Assembly (NCBI GenBank): GCA_964486145.1
Contig: CAZAMT010000269.1
Location: 1-5,827 of the forward strand
Source: CAZAMT01 sp964486145
Lineage (GTDB): Bacteria; Bacteroidota; Bacteroidia; Bacteroidales; JAAAOM01
Direction: 5' to 3'
DNA: 5,827 nt
Shown here: positions 1-5,827 of the stretch, piece by piece
How positions within the stretch are numbered: position 1 is the stretch's first letter
Layout: each line of letters starts with the position of its first letter
Position numbers and translations under genes: made by a program
Notes under the pieces: model-generated
The model's input: only the letters and a program-made list of their open reading frames with translations
Database searches by the model: none
Told to the model about the DNA's origin: nothing

Positions 1-6
1 AATCGC

Positions 7-858
7 TCAATTTGGGTTTAAATCTTTATAACTAATTAACTCAATGTTATTCTTTTGAATAGCAGCTTTCACATCTTCGTTGATGAGGAGTTTTGTTACA
101 AATGATCTTCCTTCAGCAACATTGTAATATCCGGAATGGCCTAAGGCTTCCATTTCCGGAGTGTCTAATCCCGGATGTTCTACAAACATATATGTTCCCG
201 GGGTAAGTTTATTTAATGCTGAAATGAAATTTTTAATTTTTGTTTCCTCGTTTCCTTCCCGATTCCACTCAAATCTCTTTACATTGTAGTCAGTAGGATT
301 AATATCAATATTGTATTCCTTCGCAAGCCTGTTAAAAATCTTTGTAACACGGTCATCCCAGGATGCACAACCCATGTGGCAAGATAAATGAGAAACGTGA
401 GGTACCTTCCTTATTGCCAGTTCGATTTGTGCCCTGAATTCATTTTCAATCTCTTTTGCTGTCCAGTTTGCAGGTTTCAGCGCTTTACCTTTTCCGAATT
501 GTTCGTTGGGCCAAATCATAGGATAAAAATAGCCATCCTCATCTTTTATACCCGGACTGTCTGTTAATGGCCTCCATTTTATGTTTTCCCATTCCGATGT
601 CAATACCAAATGAATGCCCACATCTAAATCCGGATGGTTGTTTAACATGGTAACCGCTTCTTCAAACCAGGGACAGGGAACCATGAGTTCAACAGACTGC
701 GTTATACCTTCGGTATACGATTTTATGCATGCAACATTCGCGGCATGGGTTGATCCAATATCATCTGAACGGATAATAAGTCGGATGTTACCCTGGCTGC
801 TGGCAGAAATTACCAAAAAGTATAAAAGAATAAGGAGTGAAAGAATTTTTTTTTGCAT
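7..858 (-). CDS. Exported ChbG/YdjC-family carbohydrate deacetylase
   Basis: This 283-residue protein belongs to the YdjC/ChbG (HpnK-like) family, metal-dependent enzymes that remove acetyl groups from N-acetylated sugars such as chitooligosaccharides. Visible family marks are the strand-plus-acid motif RSDDIG (Asp32-Asp33), the GIHLVL motif (His83), the HLSCH motif (His157 and His161) and a late EHPG motif (228-231 region). The Asp and His residues are the expected metal and catalytic positions. Residues 1-22 form a signal peptide: two lysines, a leucine/isoleucine-rich core, then a small-residue end (SASSQ). There is no lipobox cysteine, so a periplasmic or secreted soluble enzyme is inferred, whereas E. 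coli ChbG is cytosolic. I chose the ATG at 858; a TTG three codons upstream (867) is in frame but would only add three residues. No Shine-Dalgarno is seen. The gene is divergent from the DUF3160 gene. The actual substrate cannot be read from the sequence. Confidence 0.88.
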   Translation of the reverse strand: MQKKILSLLILLYFLVISASSQGNIRLIIRSDDIGSTHAANVACIKSYTEGITQSVELMVPCPWFEEAVTMLNNHPDLDVGIHLVLTSEWENIKWRPLTDSPGIKDEDGYFYPMIWPNEQFGKGKALKPANWTAKEIENEFRAQIELAIRKVPHVSHLSCHMGCASWDDRVTKIFNRLAKEYNIDINPTDYNVKRFEWNREGNEETKIKNFISALNKLTPGTYMFVEHPGLDTPEMEALGHSGYYNVAEGRSFVTKLLINEDVKAAIQKNNIELISYKDLNPN

Positions 859-1012
859 GGCTTGCAATGTTTTTATTGATGTTAAAAAGTATATTGAATC
901 AGTTTACAAATTAAAACAAATATCTTAAATTGTATTGCTCAAAAATTGTAGAAAAAATAAAATGCACGCAACTATTTTTAAGATGATACCATCTGTTAAG
1001 AAAAAAAAAATT
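859..1012. promoter_or_regulatory. Divergent intergenic region between deacetylase and DUF3160 genes
   Basis: This AT-rich gap of about 150 bases separates two start codons facing away from each other, so it must hold the promoters of both genes unless transcription of one begins inside the other. I looked for the Bacteroidota promoter pair (TTTG, then TAnnTTTG after 19-21 bases) on both strands and found only partial matches at wrong spacing, so no exact promoter is called. A run of ten A (1001-1010) sits two bases before the chosen ATG at 1013 and may serve as the A-rich leader that Bacteroidota use in place of a Shine-Dalgarno. The DUF3160 reading frame stays open back to a TTG at 935, so part of this gap could be coding if an earlier start is used. 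Confidence 0.5.
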
Positions 1013-3535
1013 ATGAAGCACCTATCTGTATTTCTCACCTTGTCCTTGTTCTGCATGTTTTTGAATGCCCAGACAGGATTTAACTTTCATACGTACAAAT
1101 CATTTGTCAAAGATAACCAGCAGTTAACAACGGAGCAGTTTAAACAGCAACATCCTGTTAATTCATCTTATTTTACCGGGGAAGGTGATATAGCGATTGA
1201 GAATATTGACTTTGGAAAACAGATAGCCAACCATTTCCGGTTTACTGAAGATGAGAAAGCATTACTTAAAAGAAACCATTTTTTTGTTACCGAGAGATTG
1301 AGTTACAATCGCATGGAAAGTGCACTTAGTGAAATATATCATGCAGATTTGCCTGCATTTGTATCAACAGATGCAATTTTGCATGCCCTTCATTCATCCT
1401 ACGATGAATTATTAATATCACTCGAAAAAGGAATACTGGAACCCAATATTCAGGATATGTTGGCCTATCTGTACGAATCGGTTCCCTCATTAGCAGAAAA
1501 ATACAGTAATTATAAAGAACTGGAAACTCCTTTAAAAGATGTAGATTTATATGTTGCCATTGGTTTATCGTTGATCAAAGATGAACTACAACCAAGTCAA
1601 CTCGGCAATCAGGCAAAACTGGAAACGGTTTGGGAGGCTGTTTCAGCGGAAAATTTCATAACAGCCGGTTTGTTTTCGGACACTCCAAGGAAACTGGATT
1701 TTAGTCAGTTTAAAGTAAGAGGACATTACGAAGGTGATCACGTACTTGAAAAATATTTCAGAGCTATGATGTGGTTAGGCCGTACCGACTTTTTACTGAC
1801 ACCACCTCCATCTGATATACCCTGGCCTGAATCGGACATTCGAAGGATGAACCTGGGAGCATATTTGCTACAGGAGTTGTTGGATTTGGCAAATGCACGA
1901 AATTTACTGGAGGCCAATGATCAGATAATTACCTTTTTTATTGGTGAAAGCGATAACCTTACTGTTTGGGAATACGATGATATCATCGAACAGGCCGGTA
2001 TCTCATCTGCAACAGATTTACTTGATCAGGAAACATATGACAGGTATTTCCAATTGATTGCCAATGCAACTGCAGGAGAGCAAAAAATACTTTCTTCTAT
2101 TTTTATCATGAACCCCTTTAGTACCGAACCGGATACATTGCCTGTATCGTACAAGCTCATGGGGCAAAAATTTATCGTTGACAGCTATGTATTCTCAAAC
2201 GTTGTGTACGATCGAATTATTCATAATGGTAAAAAGGTTAAGCGAATGATGCCCAATCCCCTGGATGCAATGTTTGTTTTAGGTAACAATGATGCCATCG
2301 AACTTTTGGCGAAAGATCTCAATGAATATCCTTACGCAGGGGCGCTTAATAACCTGAGATACCTTGTGGATGCATATGATGATGAGTTTTGGAACTCATC
2401 CCTATACAATATCTGGCTGAATGCTATTCGGGAATTAAATCCTGCTGAAGATACCACCGGATACCCTTATTTCATGAAAACAAGTGCTTTTCGTATGCAA
2501 AAATTAAACACGCAACTGGCTTCCTGGTCACAATTACGTCATGATAATTTATTGTATGCCAAACAATCGTATACCGGTGGTATAAGTTGCTCATATCCAT
2601 ACTCATATGTTGAGCCATATCCTGATTTTTATGGTACGATTAAGCAGTTTGCGGAGGAAGCTAAACTCATTTTTGCTGAGATTCCGACAGAATCCGGATA
2701 TATGTCAAACGTAAATACCTATTTTAATCATTTATCCGGTACGATGGATACCTTGCAGGTTATTGCTATAAAAGAACTGGCAAATGAGCCATTGACCATA
2801 AAAGAACTGGAATTTCTTAAAACCATGTTGATTCAAAACTATGGCGTTTGCGGAGAACCACCATACCGGGGCTGGTATCCTAAATTGCATTATAACAAGC
2901 AAAAGTTATCGGAAATTGACTTTACCGTAGTGGATGTTCATACGCAACCCACCGATGAAGCAGGGAACATGGTTGGAAAAGTATTGCATACCGGGGTAGG
3001 AAAAATAAACATGGGCTTTTTTATTGCTCCCTGCCCTGATGATCAAAAGTTAACCATGTTTTGCGGACCGGTGCTTTCTTACTACGAAAAAACCACCAGT
3101 AATTTTGAGCGCATGGCTGATAGTGAGTGGGAGCAAGCAGTTTTAAGCGGCGATGCACCCGAACGCCCGAATTGGGTGAATTCATATCTTGCTGATGGAG
3201 ATGGATTGTCAAAACCAGCGGAAATGCAATTACCCTATAAAAAAGGGCCGGTTACATATTCCGAACCATTGCAAAACCAATTACATTCTCTTAGGATTTA
3301 TCCAAATCCTGCACCGGATAACGTGAACATACATTGCAAAATTCGTGGTACAGAATTTGTTACAATATATATAACCGACACCTCAGGAAAAATCATAAAC
3401 CAAATTACAAACAAACTGTTTCAGGCAGGTGATTACCAATTTAAATGGGAACCTGCCGGAAGTTTAAGTGGTATTTATTTATGTAACATAAAAGTAGGAG
3501 ACGAAGATTACGTGAAGAAAATTGTTCTCCAGTAA
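1013..3535 (+). CDS. Secreted DUF3160 protein with T9SS C-terminal sorting domain
   Basis: This 840-residue protein has three parts. Residues 1-20 are a signal peptide (Lys-His, hydrophobic core, LNAQ end). The long middle matches DUF3160 as I know it: FVSTDAILHALH (116-127), GESDNL (311-316), MMPNPLDAM (412-420), LRHDNLLYAKQSY (508-520), DVHTQP (641-646) and LSYYE (688-692). Residues 757-840 are a type A sorting domain of the type IX secretion system: it opens with LRIYPNP, contains a GIYL strand and ends in a lysine-rich strand (VKKIVLQ). The protein should therefore cross the inner membrane by Sec and the outer membrane by T9SS, where the tail is usually removed and the protein released or attached to the surface. 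DUF3160 has no established function; the invariant Asp, His, Arg and Tyr residues hint at an enzyme but prove nothing. I chose the ATG at 1013 because the signal peptide begins there. In-frame starts at 935 (TTG), 962 and 983 give less normal leaders. A terminator follows. Confidence 0.88.
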   Translation: MKHLSVFLTLSLFCMFLNAQTGFNFHTYKSFVKDNQQLTTEQFKQQHPVNSSYFTGEGDIAIENIDFGKQIANHFRFTEDEKALLKRNHFFVTERLSYNRMESALSEIYHADLPAFVSTDAILHALHSSYDELLISLEKGILEPNIQDMLAYLYESVPSLAEKYSNYKELETPLKDVDLYVAIGLSLIKDELQPSQLGNQAKLETVWEAVSAENFITAGLFSDTPRKLDFSQFKVRGHYEGDHVLEKYFRAMMWLGRTDFLLTPPPSDIPWPESDIRRMNLGAYLLQELLDLANARNLLEANDQIITFFIGESDNLTVWEYDDIIEQAGISSATDLLDQETYDRYFQLIANATAGEQKILSSIFIMNPFSTEPDTLPVSYKLMGQKFIVDSYVFSNVVYDRIIHNGKKVKRMMPNPLDAMFVLGNNDAIELLAKDLNEYPYAGALNNLRYLVDAYDDEFWNSSLYNIWLNAIRELNPAEDTTGYPYFMKTSAFRMQKLNTQLASWSQLRHDNLLYAKQSYTGGISCSYPYSYVEPYPDFYGTIKQFAEEAKLIFAEIPTESGYMSNVNTYFNHLSGTMDTLQVIAIKELANEPLTIKELEFLKTMLIQNYGVCGEPPYRGWYPKLHYNKQKLSEIDFTVVDVHTQPTDEAGNMVGKVLHTGVGKINMGFFIAPCPDDQKLTMFCGPVLSYYEKTTSNFERMADSEWEQAVLSGDAPERPNWVNSYLADGDGLSKPAEMQLPYKKGPVTYSEPLQNQLHSLRIYPNPAPDNVNIHCKIRGTEFVTIYITDTSGKIINQITNKLFQAGDYQFKWEPAGSLSGIYLCNIKVGDEDYVKKIVLQ

Positions 3536-3572
3536 GAAATAACACTACTGCTAACTACAGGCTAAGTTTTCG

Positions 3573-3604
3573 AACCCCGGAAGAAGTCCCGGGGTTTGAT
3601 TTTA
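3573..3604 (+). terminator. Intrinsic terminator of the DUF3160 gene
   Basis: A perfect 8-base-pair stem, AACCCCGG (3573-3580) with CCGGGGTT (3589-3596), closes an 8-base loop and is followed on the plus strand by TTTGATTTT. It lies 37 bases past the DUF3160 stop codon. On the minus strand the hairpin is followed by CGAAAAC, which is not U-rich, so it is oriented for the plus-strand gene. The hairpin also sits directly after the stop of the convergent aminopeptidase gene and may still help end or protect that transcript. Its T-tract runs into the last codons of that gene. Confidence 0.8.
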
Positions 3605-4987
3605 AGCAATTTTTTCAATGGCGTTAATTTCTTTGGGAATTGGATTACCAAGGATGCGATGGTTCTCAGAAGTTACCAGCACATTGTCTTCAACGCGGAT
3701 TCCACCAAAGCCAAGGTATTTTTCTACTTCGGGATAGTTAATAAATCCCGCATGTTTGTTTTTTTGTTTCCATTGGCGATAAAGTTCAGGAATGAAATAA
3801 ATTCCTGGTTCAACCGTAATAACATAACCTTCTTCAAGCCTTTTTCCCAGTCGCAGGTTTGCTGTTCCAAAGATTTCTGAGCGCTTTACTTCTTCATTGT
3901 ATGCAAAATTATCTTCACCAAGATCTTCCATGTCATGCACATCCAAACCGATCATGTGGCCAAGCCCGTGGGGCATAAACATTGCATGGGCGCCCTCACG
4001 TACAGCATCGGCGGCATTTCCTTTCATAAGACCAAGCGCTATTAGTTCTTCTGCCAAAATTTGACAGGTATAAAGATGTACATCCAGGTAAGGAATGCCC
4101 GGTTTTATTTGTTGTATGCCTTCCTTCTGCATTTTTAAAACTATTTCATATACGGCTTTTTGCTGTGGTGAAAATGTTCTGCCTACAGGCACGGTTCGGG
4201 TTATATCCGTTGCATAATGCAATGGAGACTCGCAACCCGCATCCAAAAGCAGCAATTGTCCGGGTTGAAGTTTGTTGTTATGGTTATGGTTATGAAGCAC
4301 CTCACCATTCACCGAGCATATGACAGGGTAGGGGATCAAGCGGTCGTTTTTTCTTGCCAGCCCTTCAACAGCACCCGAAATTTCATACTCCATAACACCT
4401 TCATTTGCCATTCTTATCATGGTAAGGTGCATTTCAGAGGTTACCTCATTTAGGGTGGATTCAATTTCCCGAATTTCTACTTCTTCTTTGACTGAACGAA
4501 GACCGGCTATTGCCTGAATTAAATTTTTTGATATGTATTGTTCTACTTCCAGGGGAGTACAAGAGAACAATTCCCCAAGAAACATAACACGTTCGGCACT
4601 GTAGGGTGGTAAAATATGGATGCGATCATGTCGGGAAATGCGGTTTTGAATATAGGTGATAAATTCTTTTAATGAAACAATTTGGTTAATACCCGCACCA
4701 GATGCTTTTTCTATCAGGCTTTTCTGGCTTCCCATCCAGATAATATCATCCAAATCAGGATCATCTCCAACAACAAATTCCCGGTTACTATCCAAATCAA
4801 TAACCCCAAGCAATTTTGGTGAATCAATTCCAAAAAAATACAAAAAGTGACTATCCTGCCTGAAAGGATACGTATTGGATTTATAATTCATTGGTACTTC
4901 ATCATTCCCTGCCAGAACAATAATGCCGTTACCTACTTTGTTCTTTAAAGAATTTCTGCGGCGAATGTAAACGTCTTTATTAAACAT
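3602..4987 (-). CDS. pepP: Xaa-Pro aminopeptidase (aminopeptidase P, M24B)
   Basis: This 461-residue cytosolic enzyme releases the N-terminal amino acid from peptides whose second residue is proline. Residues 1 to about 165 form the aminopeptidase P N-terminal domain (motif FRQDSHFLYFFGID, 42-55). The rest is the pita-bread peptidase fold. All five dinuclear metal (usually manganese) ligands are present: Asp249 (LLLDAG), Asp261 (DITRTVPVG), His344 (GLGHMIGL), Glu393 (TVEPGIYF) and Glu433 (GIRVED). His351 (LDVHD) and His232 (LHN) match the active-site histidines of E. coli PepP. At 461 residues it is slightly longer than the E. coli enzyme (about 440), partly through a segment between Glu393 and Glu433 (about 400-425) that I associate with Bacteroidota members. 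The ATG at 4987 is the first start after an in-frame stop at 5000-5002. A weak Shine-Dalgarno-like AAAGG lies eight bases upstream. The gene converges on the DUF3160 gene and diverges from the gene at 5141. It looks intact and has no signal peptide. Confidence 0.95.
   Translation of the reverse strand: MFNKDVYIRRRNSLKNKVGNGIIVLAGNDEVPMNYKSNTYPFRQDSHFLYFFGIDSPKLLGVIDLDSNREFVVGDDPDLDDIIWMGSQKSLIEKASGAGINQIVSLKEFITYIQNRISRHDRIHILPPYSAERVMFLGELFSCTPLEVEQYISKNLIQAIAGLRSVKEEVEIREIESTLNEVTSEMHLTMIRMANEGVMEYEISGAVEGLARKNDRLIPYPVICSVNGEVLHNHNHNNKLQPGQLLLLDAGCESPLHYATDITRTVPVGRTFSPQQKAVYEIVLKMQKEGIQQIKPGIPYLDVHLYTCQILAEELIALGLMKGNAADAVREGAHAMFMPHGLGHMIGLDVHDMEDLGEDNFAYNEEVKRSEIFGTANLRLGKRLEEGYVITVEPGIYFIPELYRQWKQKNKHAGFINYPEVEKYLGFGGIRVEDNVLVTSENHRILGNPIPKEINAIEKIA
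4274..4294 (-). repeat. CATAAC hexanucleotide repeat inside pepP
   Basis: Three perfect tandem copies of CATAAC followed by AAC encode alternating His-Asn (residues 232-238 of the aminopeptidase). The first histidine (232) is the conserved active-site position; the further His-Asn copies fill a loop that varies in the family. The hexamer length keeps the frame, so copy-number change would lengthen or shorten the loop without breaking the gene. Confidence 0.7.
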
Positions 4988-5140
4988 AAAATAAACCTTT
5001 TAATGTTTTAAATCGTAATATATCTGAAAATCAATAGTAAAGTTAATAAAATTCAAACAGTGAAAGCCGATACATACGTAATCATTCATTCATAACAAAT
5101 GCAGAATATCATCTAATCCTAAATAAACACACAAACATCC
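4988..5140. promoter_or_regulatory. Divergent intergenic region between pepP and the 5141 gene
   Basis: This AT-rich gap of 153 bases lies between two divergent start codons and should carry control elements for both genes. I see no strong hairpin, riboswitch-like fold or long repeat, only a short TCATTCATTCAT run at 5082-5093. No TTTG/TAnnTTTG pair is found on the plus strand for the 5141 gene. A candidate for pepP on the minus strand is listed separately. Confidence 0.45.
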
Positions 5141-5163
5141 ATGCCCTATCGTCGTTTGCCAAA
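5132..5163 (-). promoter_or_regulatory. Candidate Bacteroidota-type promoter for pepP
   Basis: On the minus strand, TTTG (5163-5160) is followed after 20 bases by GATGTTTG (5139-5132). The Bacteroidota sigma-factor consensus is TTTG, 19-21 bases, then TAnnTTTG, so the -33 box is perfect, the spacing fits and the -7 box misses one of six fixed bases. Transcription would start near 5125 and give pepP a leader of roughly 140 bases. The boxes overlap the first codons of the divergent gene. Such short AT-rich motifs occur often by chance. Confidence 0.25.
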
Positions 5164-5827
5164 TACTGATGTTGCCAGGTTAAAAGCCTTAAAAATCGCG
5201 TTTATTAAGGGTAAGGAAAATCCTCCTTTTAAACTTGCCTTTACTCAACCTACACTGCAACGCCTTTTATCATTTTTGCCGAGGTTTGAAAAAGCAATTG
5301 TTGAATACAAACAAGCATATTCTATTCAAATCAAAAAAAACAATGATTACCAGGAGGATTTGCGAAGGGCTAAACTATACATTTCACATTTCATCCAGGT
5401 GATGAACATGGCAATTCAGAGGGGAGATTTGCCGGAATCCATCAAGAAGTTTTATGGTCTTGATCCAAATAACAAAAGAACCCCGCGTCTTAGTACCGAA
5501 AAGGATATTCTTACCTGGGGTGAAAAGCTCATCCAGGGCGAACAGGAACGAACCATGAAAGGACAGGCGCTAATTACAAATCCTACCATTGCTCTTGTTC
5601 GGGTTCGGTATGAAAAATTCGTTGAATCCTTTCATTATCAAAAAACCCTGCAAAAAAATGTCCAGCGAATACTCAACAACCTATCTGAAATTCGTTCGGA
5701 AGGAGATGATATTATTTCATGCATTTGGAATGAAGTAGAGGAACATTACAAGGACCTTGCGGATGATCAAAAAAGAAATCATGCCCGGATCTATGGGGTG
5801 GTTTATGTATATCGCAAGAACGAGTTA
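5141..5827 (+). CDS. Conserved hypothetical helical protein, 3' end beyond window
   Basis: An open frame starts with ATG at 5141 and runs 229 codons to the window edge without a stop, so the gene is cut by the window and not necessarily broken. The start is well fixed: an in-frame TAA lies at 5120-5122 and no other ATG follows it. The protein opens with the basic stretch MPYRRLPNTD and has no signal peptide or membrane segment, so it is probably cytosolic. It looks almost wholly helical, with many Lys, Arg, Glu and Gln residues. Notable segments are YISHFIQVMNMAI (80-92), ITNPTIALVRVRYEKF (145-160) and YGVVYVYRKNEL (218-229). From memory it resembles a widespread uncharacterised family of Bacteroidota proteins that begin with MPYRRLPN; I know no function for it. 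In those the end comes soon after the RKNEL motif, so little may be missing. No Shine-Dalgarno is seen; the leader is A/C-rich. Coding is well supported, function is not. Confidence 0.8.
   Translation, partial: MPYRRLPNTDVARLKALKIAFIKGKENPPFKLAFTQPTLQRLLSFLPRFEKAIVEYKQAYSIQIKKNNDYQEDLRRAKLYISHFIQVMNMAIQRGDLPESIKKFYGLDPNNKRTPRLSTEKDILTWGEKLIQGEQERTMKGQALITNPTIALVRVRYEKFVESFHYQKTLQKNVQRILNNLSEIRSEGDDIISCIWNEVEEHYKDLADDQKRNHARIYGVVYVYRKNEL

Noticed and set aside
614..928. Plus-strand open frame of 104 codons
   Set aside because: It lies mostly antisense to the deacetylase gene, whose family motifs are clear, and its translation shows no recognisable domain.
907..943. Minus-strand promoter for the deacetylase (TTTG at 943-940 with TTAATTTG at 914-907)
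   Set aside because: The spacing is 25 bases instead of 19-21 and the second box has a mismatch. The alternative box at 924-917 is too close.
935..1012. N-terminal extension of the DUF3160 protein from a TTG at 935 or ATGs at 962 and 983
   Set aside because: The added residues are rich in Lys and Asn, precede a complete signal peptide starting at 1013, and cross a ten-A homopolymer; they look like untranslated leader.
1013..1072. Lipoprotein signal in the DUF3160 protein because of Cys14
   Set aside because: The cysteine lies inside the hydrophobic core with no lipobox pattern before it, and a normal LNAQ end follows.
3021..3212. Minus-strand open frame inside the DUF3160 gene
   Set aside because: It is wholly antisense to a conserved part of DUF3160 and its product looks like random sequence.
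3596..4850. Three plus-strand open frames (3596-3880, 4217-4453, 4656-4850)
   Set aside because: All are antisense to the intact aminopeptidase P gene with every metal ligand present; none has a plausible start context or domain.
1..5827. A new multi-gene system, mobile element, CRISPR array or RNA gene
   Set aside because: The four genes alternate in strand and belong to unrelated or housekeeping families. I saw no terminal inverted repeats, transposase or integrase motifs, spaced direct repeats or tRNA-like folds.

Overview
The window is AT-rich chromosomal DNA from a member of the Bacteroidota. Three things point there: a C-terminal sorting domain of the type IX secretion system (T9SS) on the largest protein, start codons preceded by A/T-rich stretches rather than strong Shine-Dalgarno sequences, and an aminopeptidase P with the central insertion I associate with Bacteroidota enzymes. 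The species cannot be named from this sequence.

There are four protein genes, and most of the window is coding. From left to right: (1) a minus-strand gene for a signal-peptide-bearing ChbG/YdjC-type carbohydrate deacetylase (7-858); (2) a divergent intergenic stretch (859-1012) with an A-run beside each start codon; (3) a plus-strand gene for a large secreted DUF3160 protein ending in a T9SS sorting domain (1013-3535); (4) a 66-base convergent gap with a clear intrinsic terminator hairpin; (5) a minus-strand gene for a metal-dependent Xaa-Pro aminopeptidase of the M24B family (3602-4987); (6) a second divergent intergenic stretch (4988-5140); (7) a plus-strand conserved hypothetical gene that starts at 5141 and runs off the right edge without a stop.

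Neighbouring genes alternate in strand (-, +, -, +), so no two genes here form an operon. Each looks like its own transcription unit or the edge of one outside the window. The deacetylase and the DUF3160 protein both act outside the cytoplasm and share a divergent control region. This permits co-regulation but does not prove it. The aminopeptidase is cytosolic housekeeping peptide turnover.

I found no RNA gene, mobile element, CRISPR array, defence cassette or other evident new system. The real unknowns are the function of the exported DUF3160 protein and of the truncated helical protein at the right edge.
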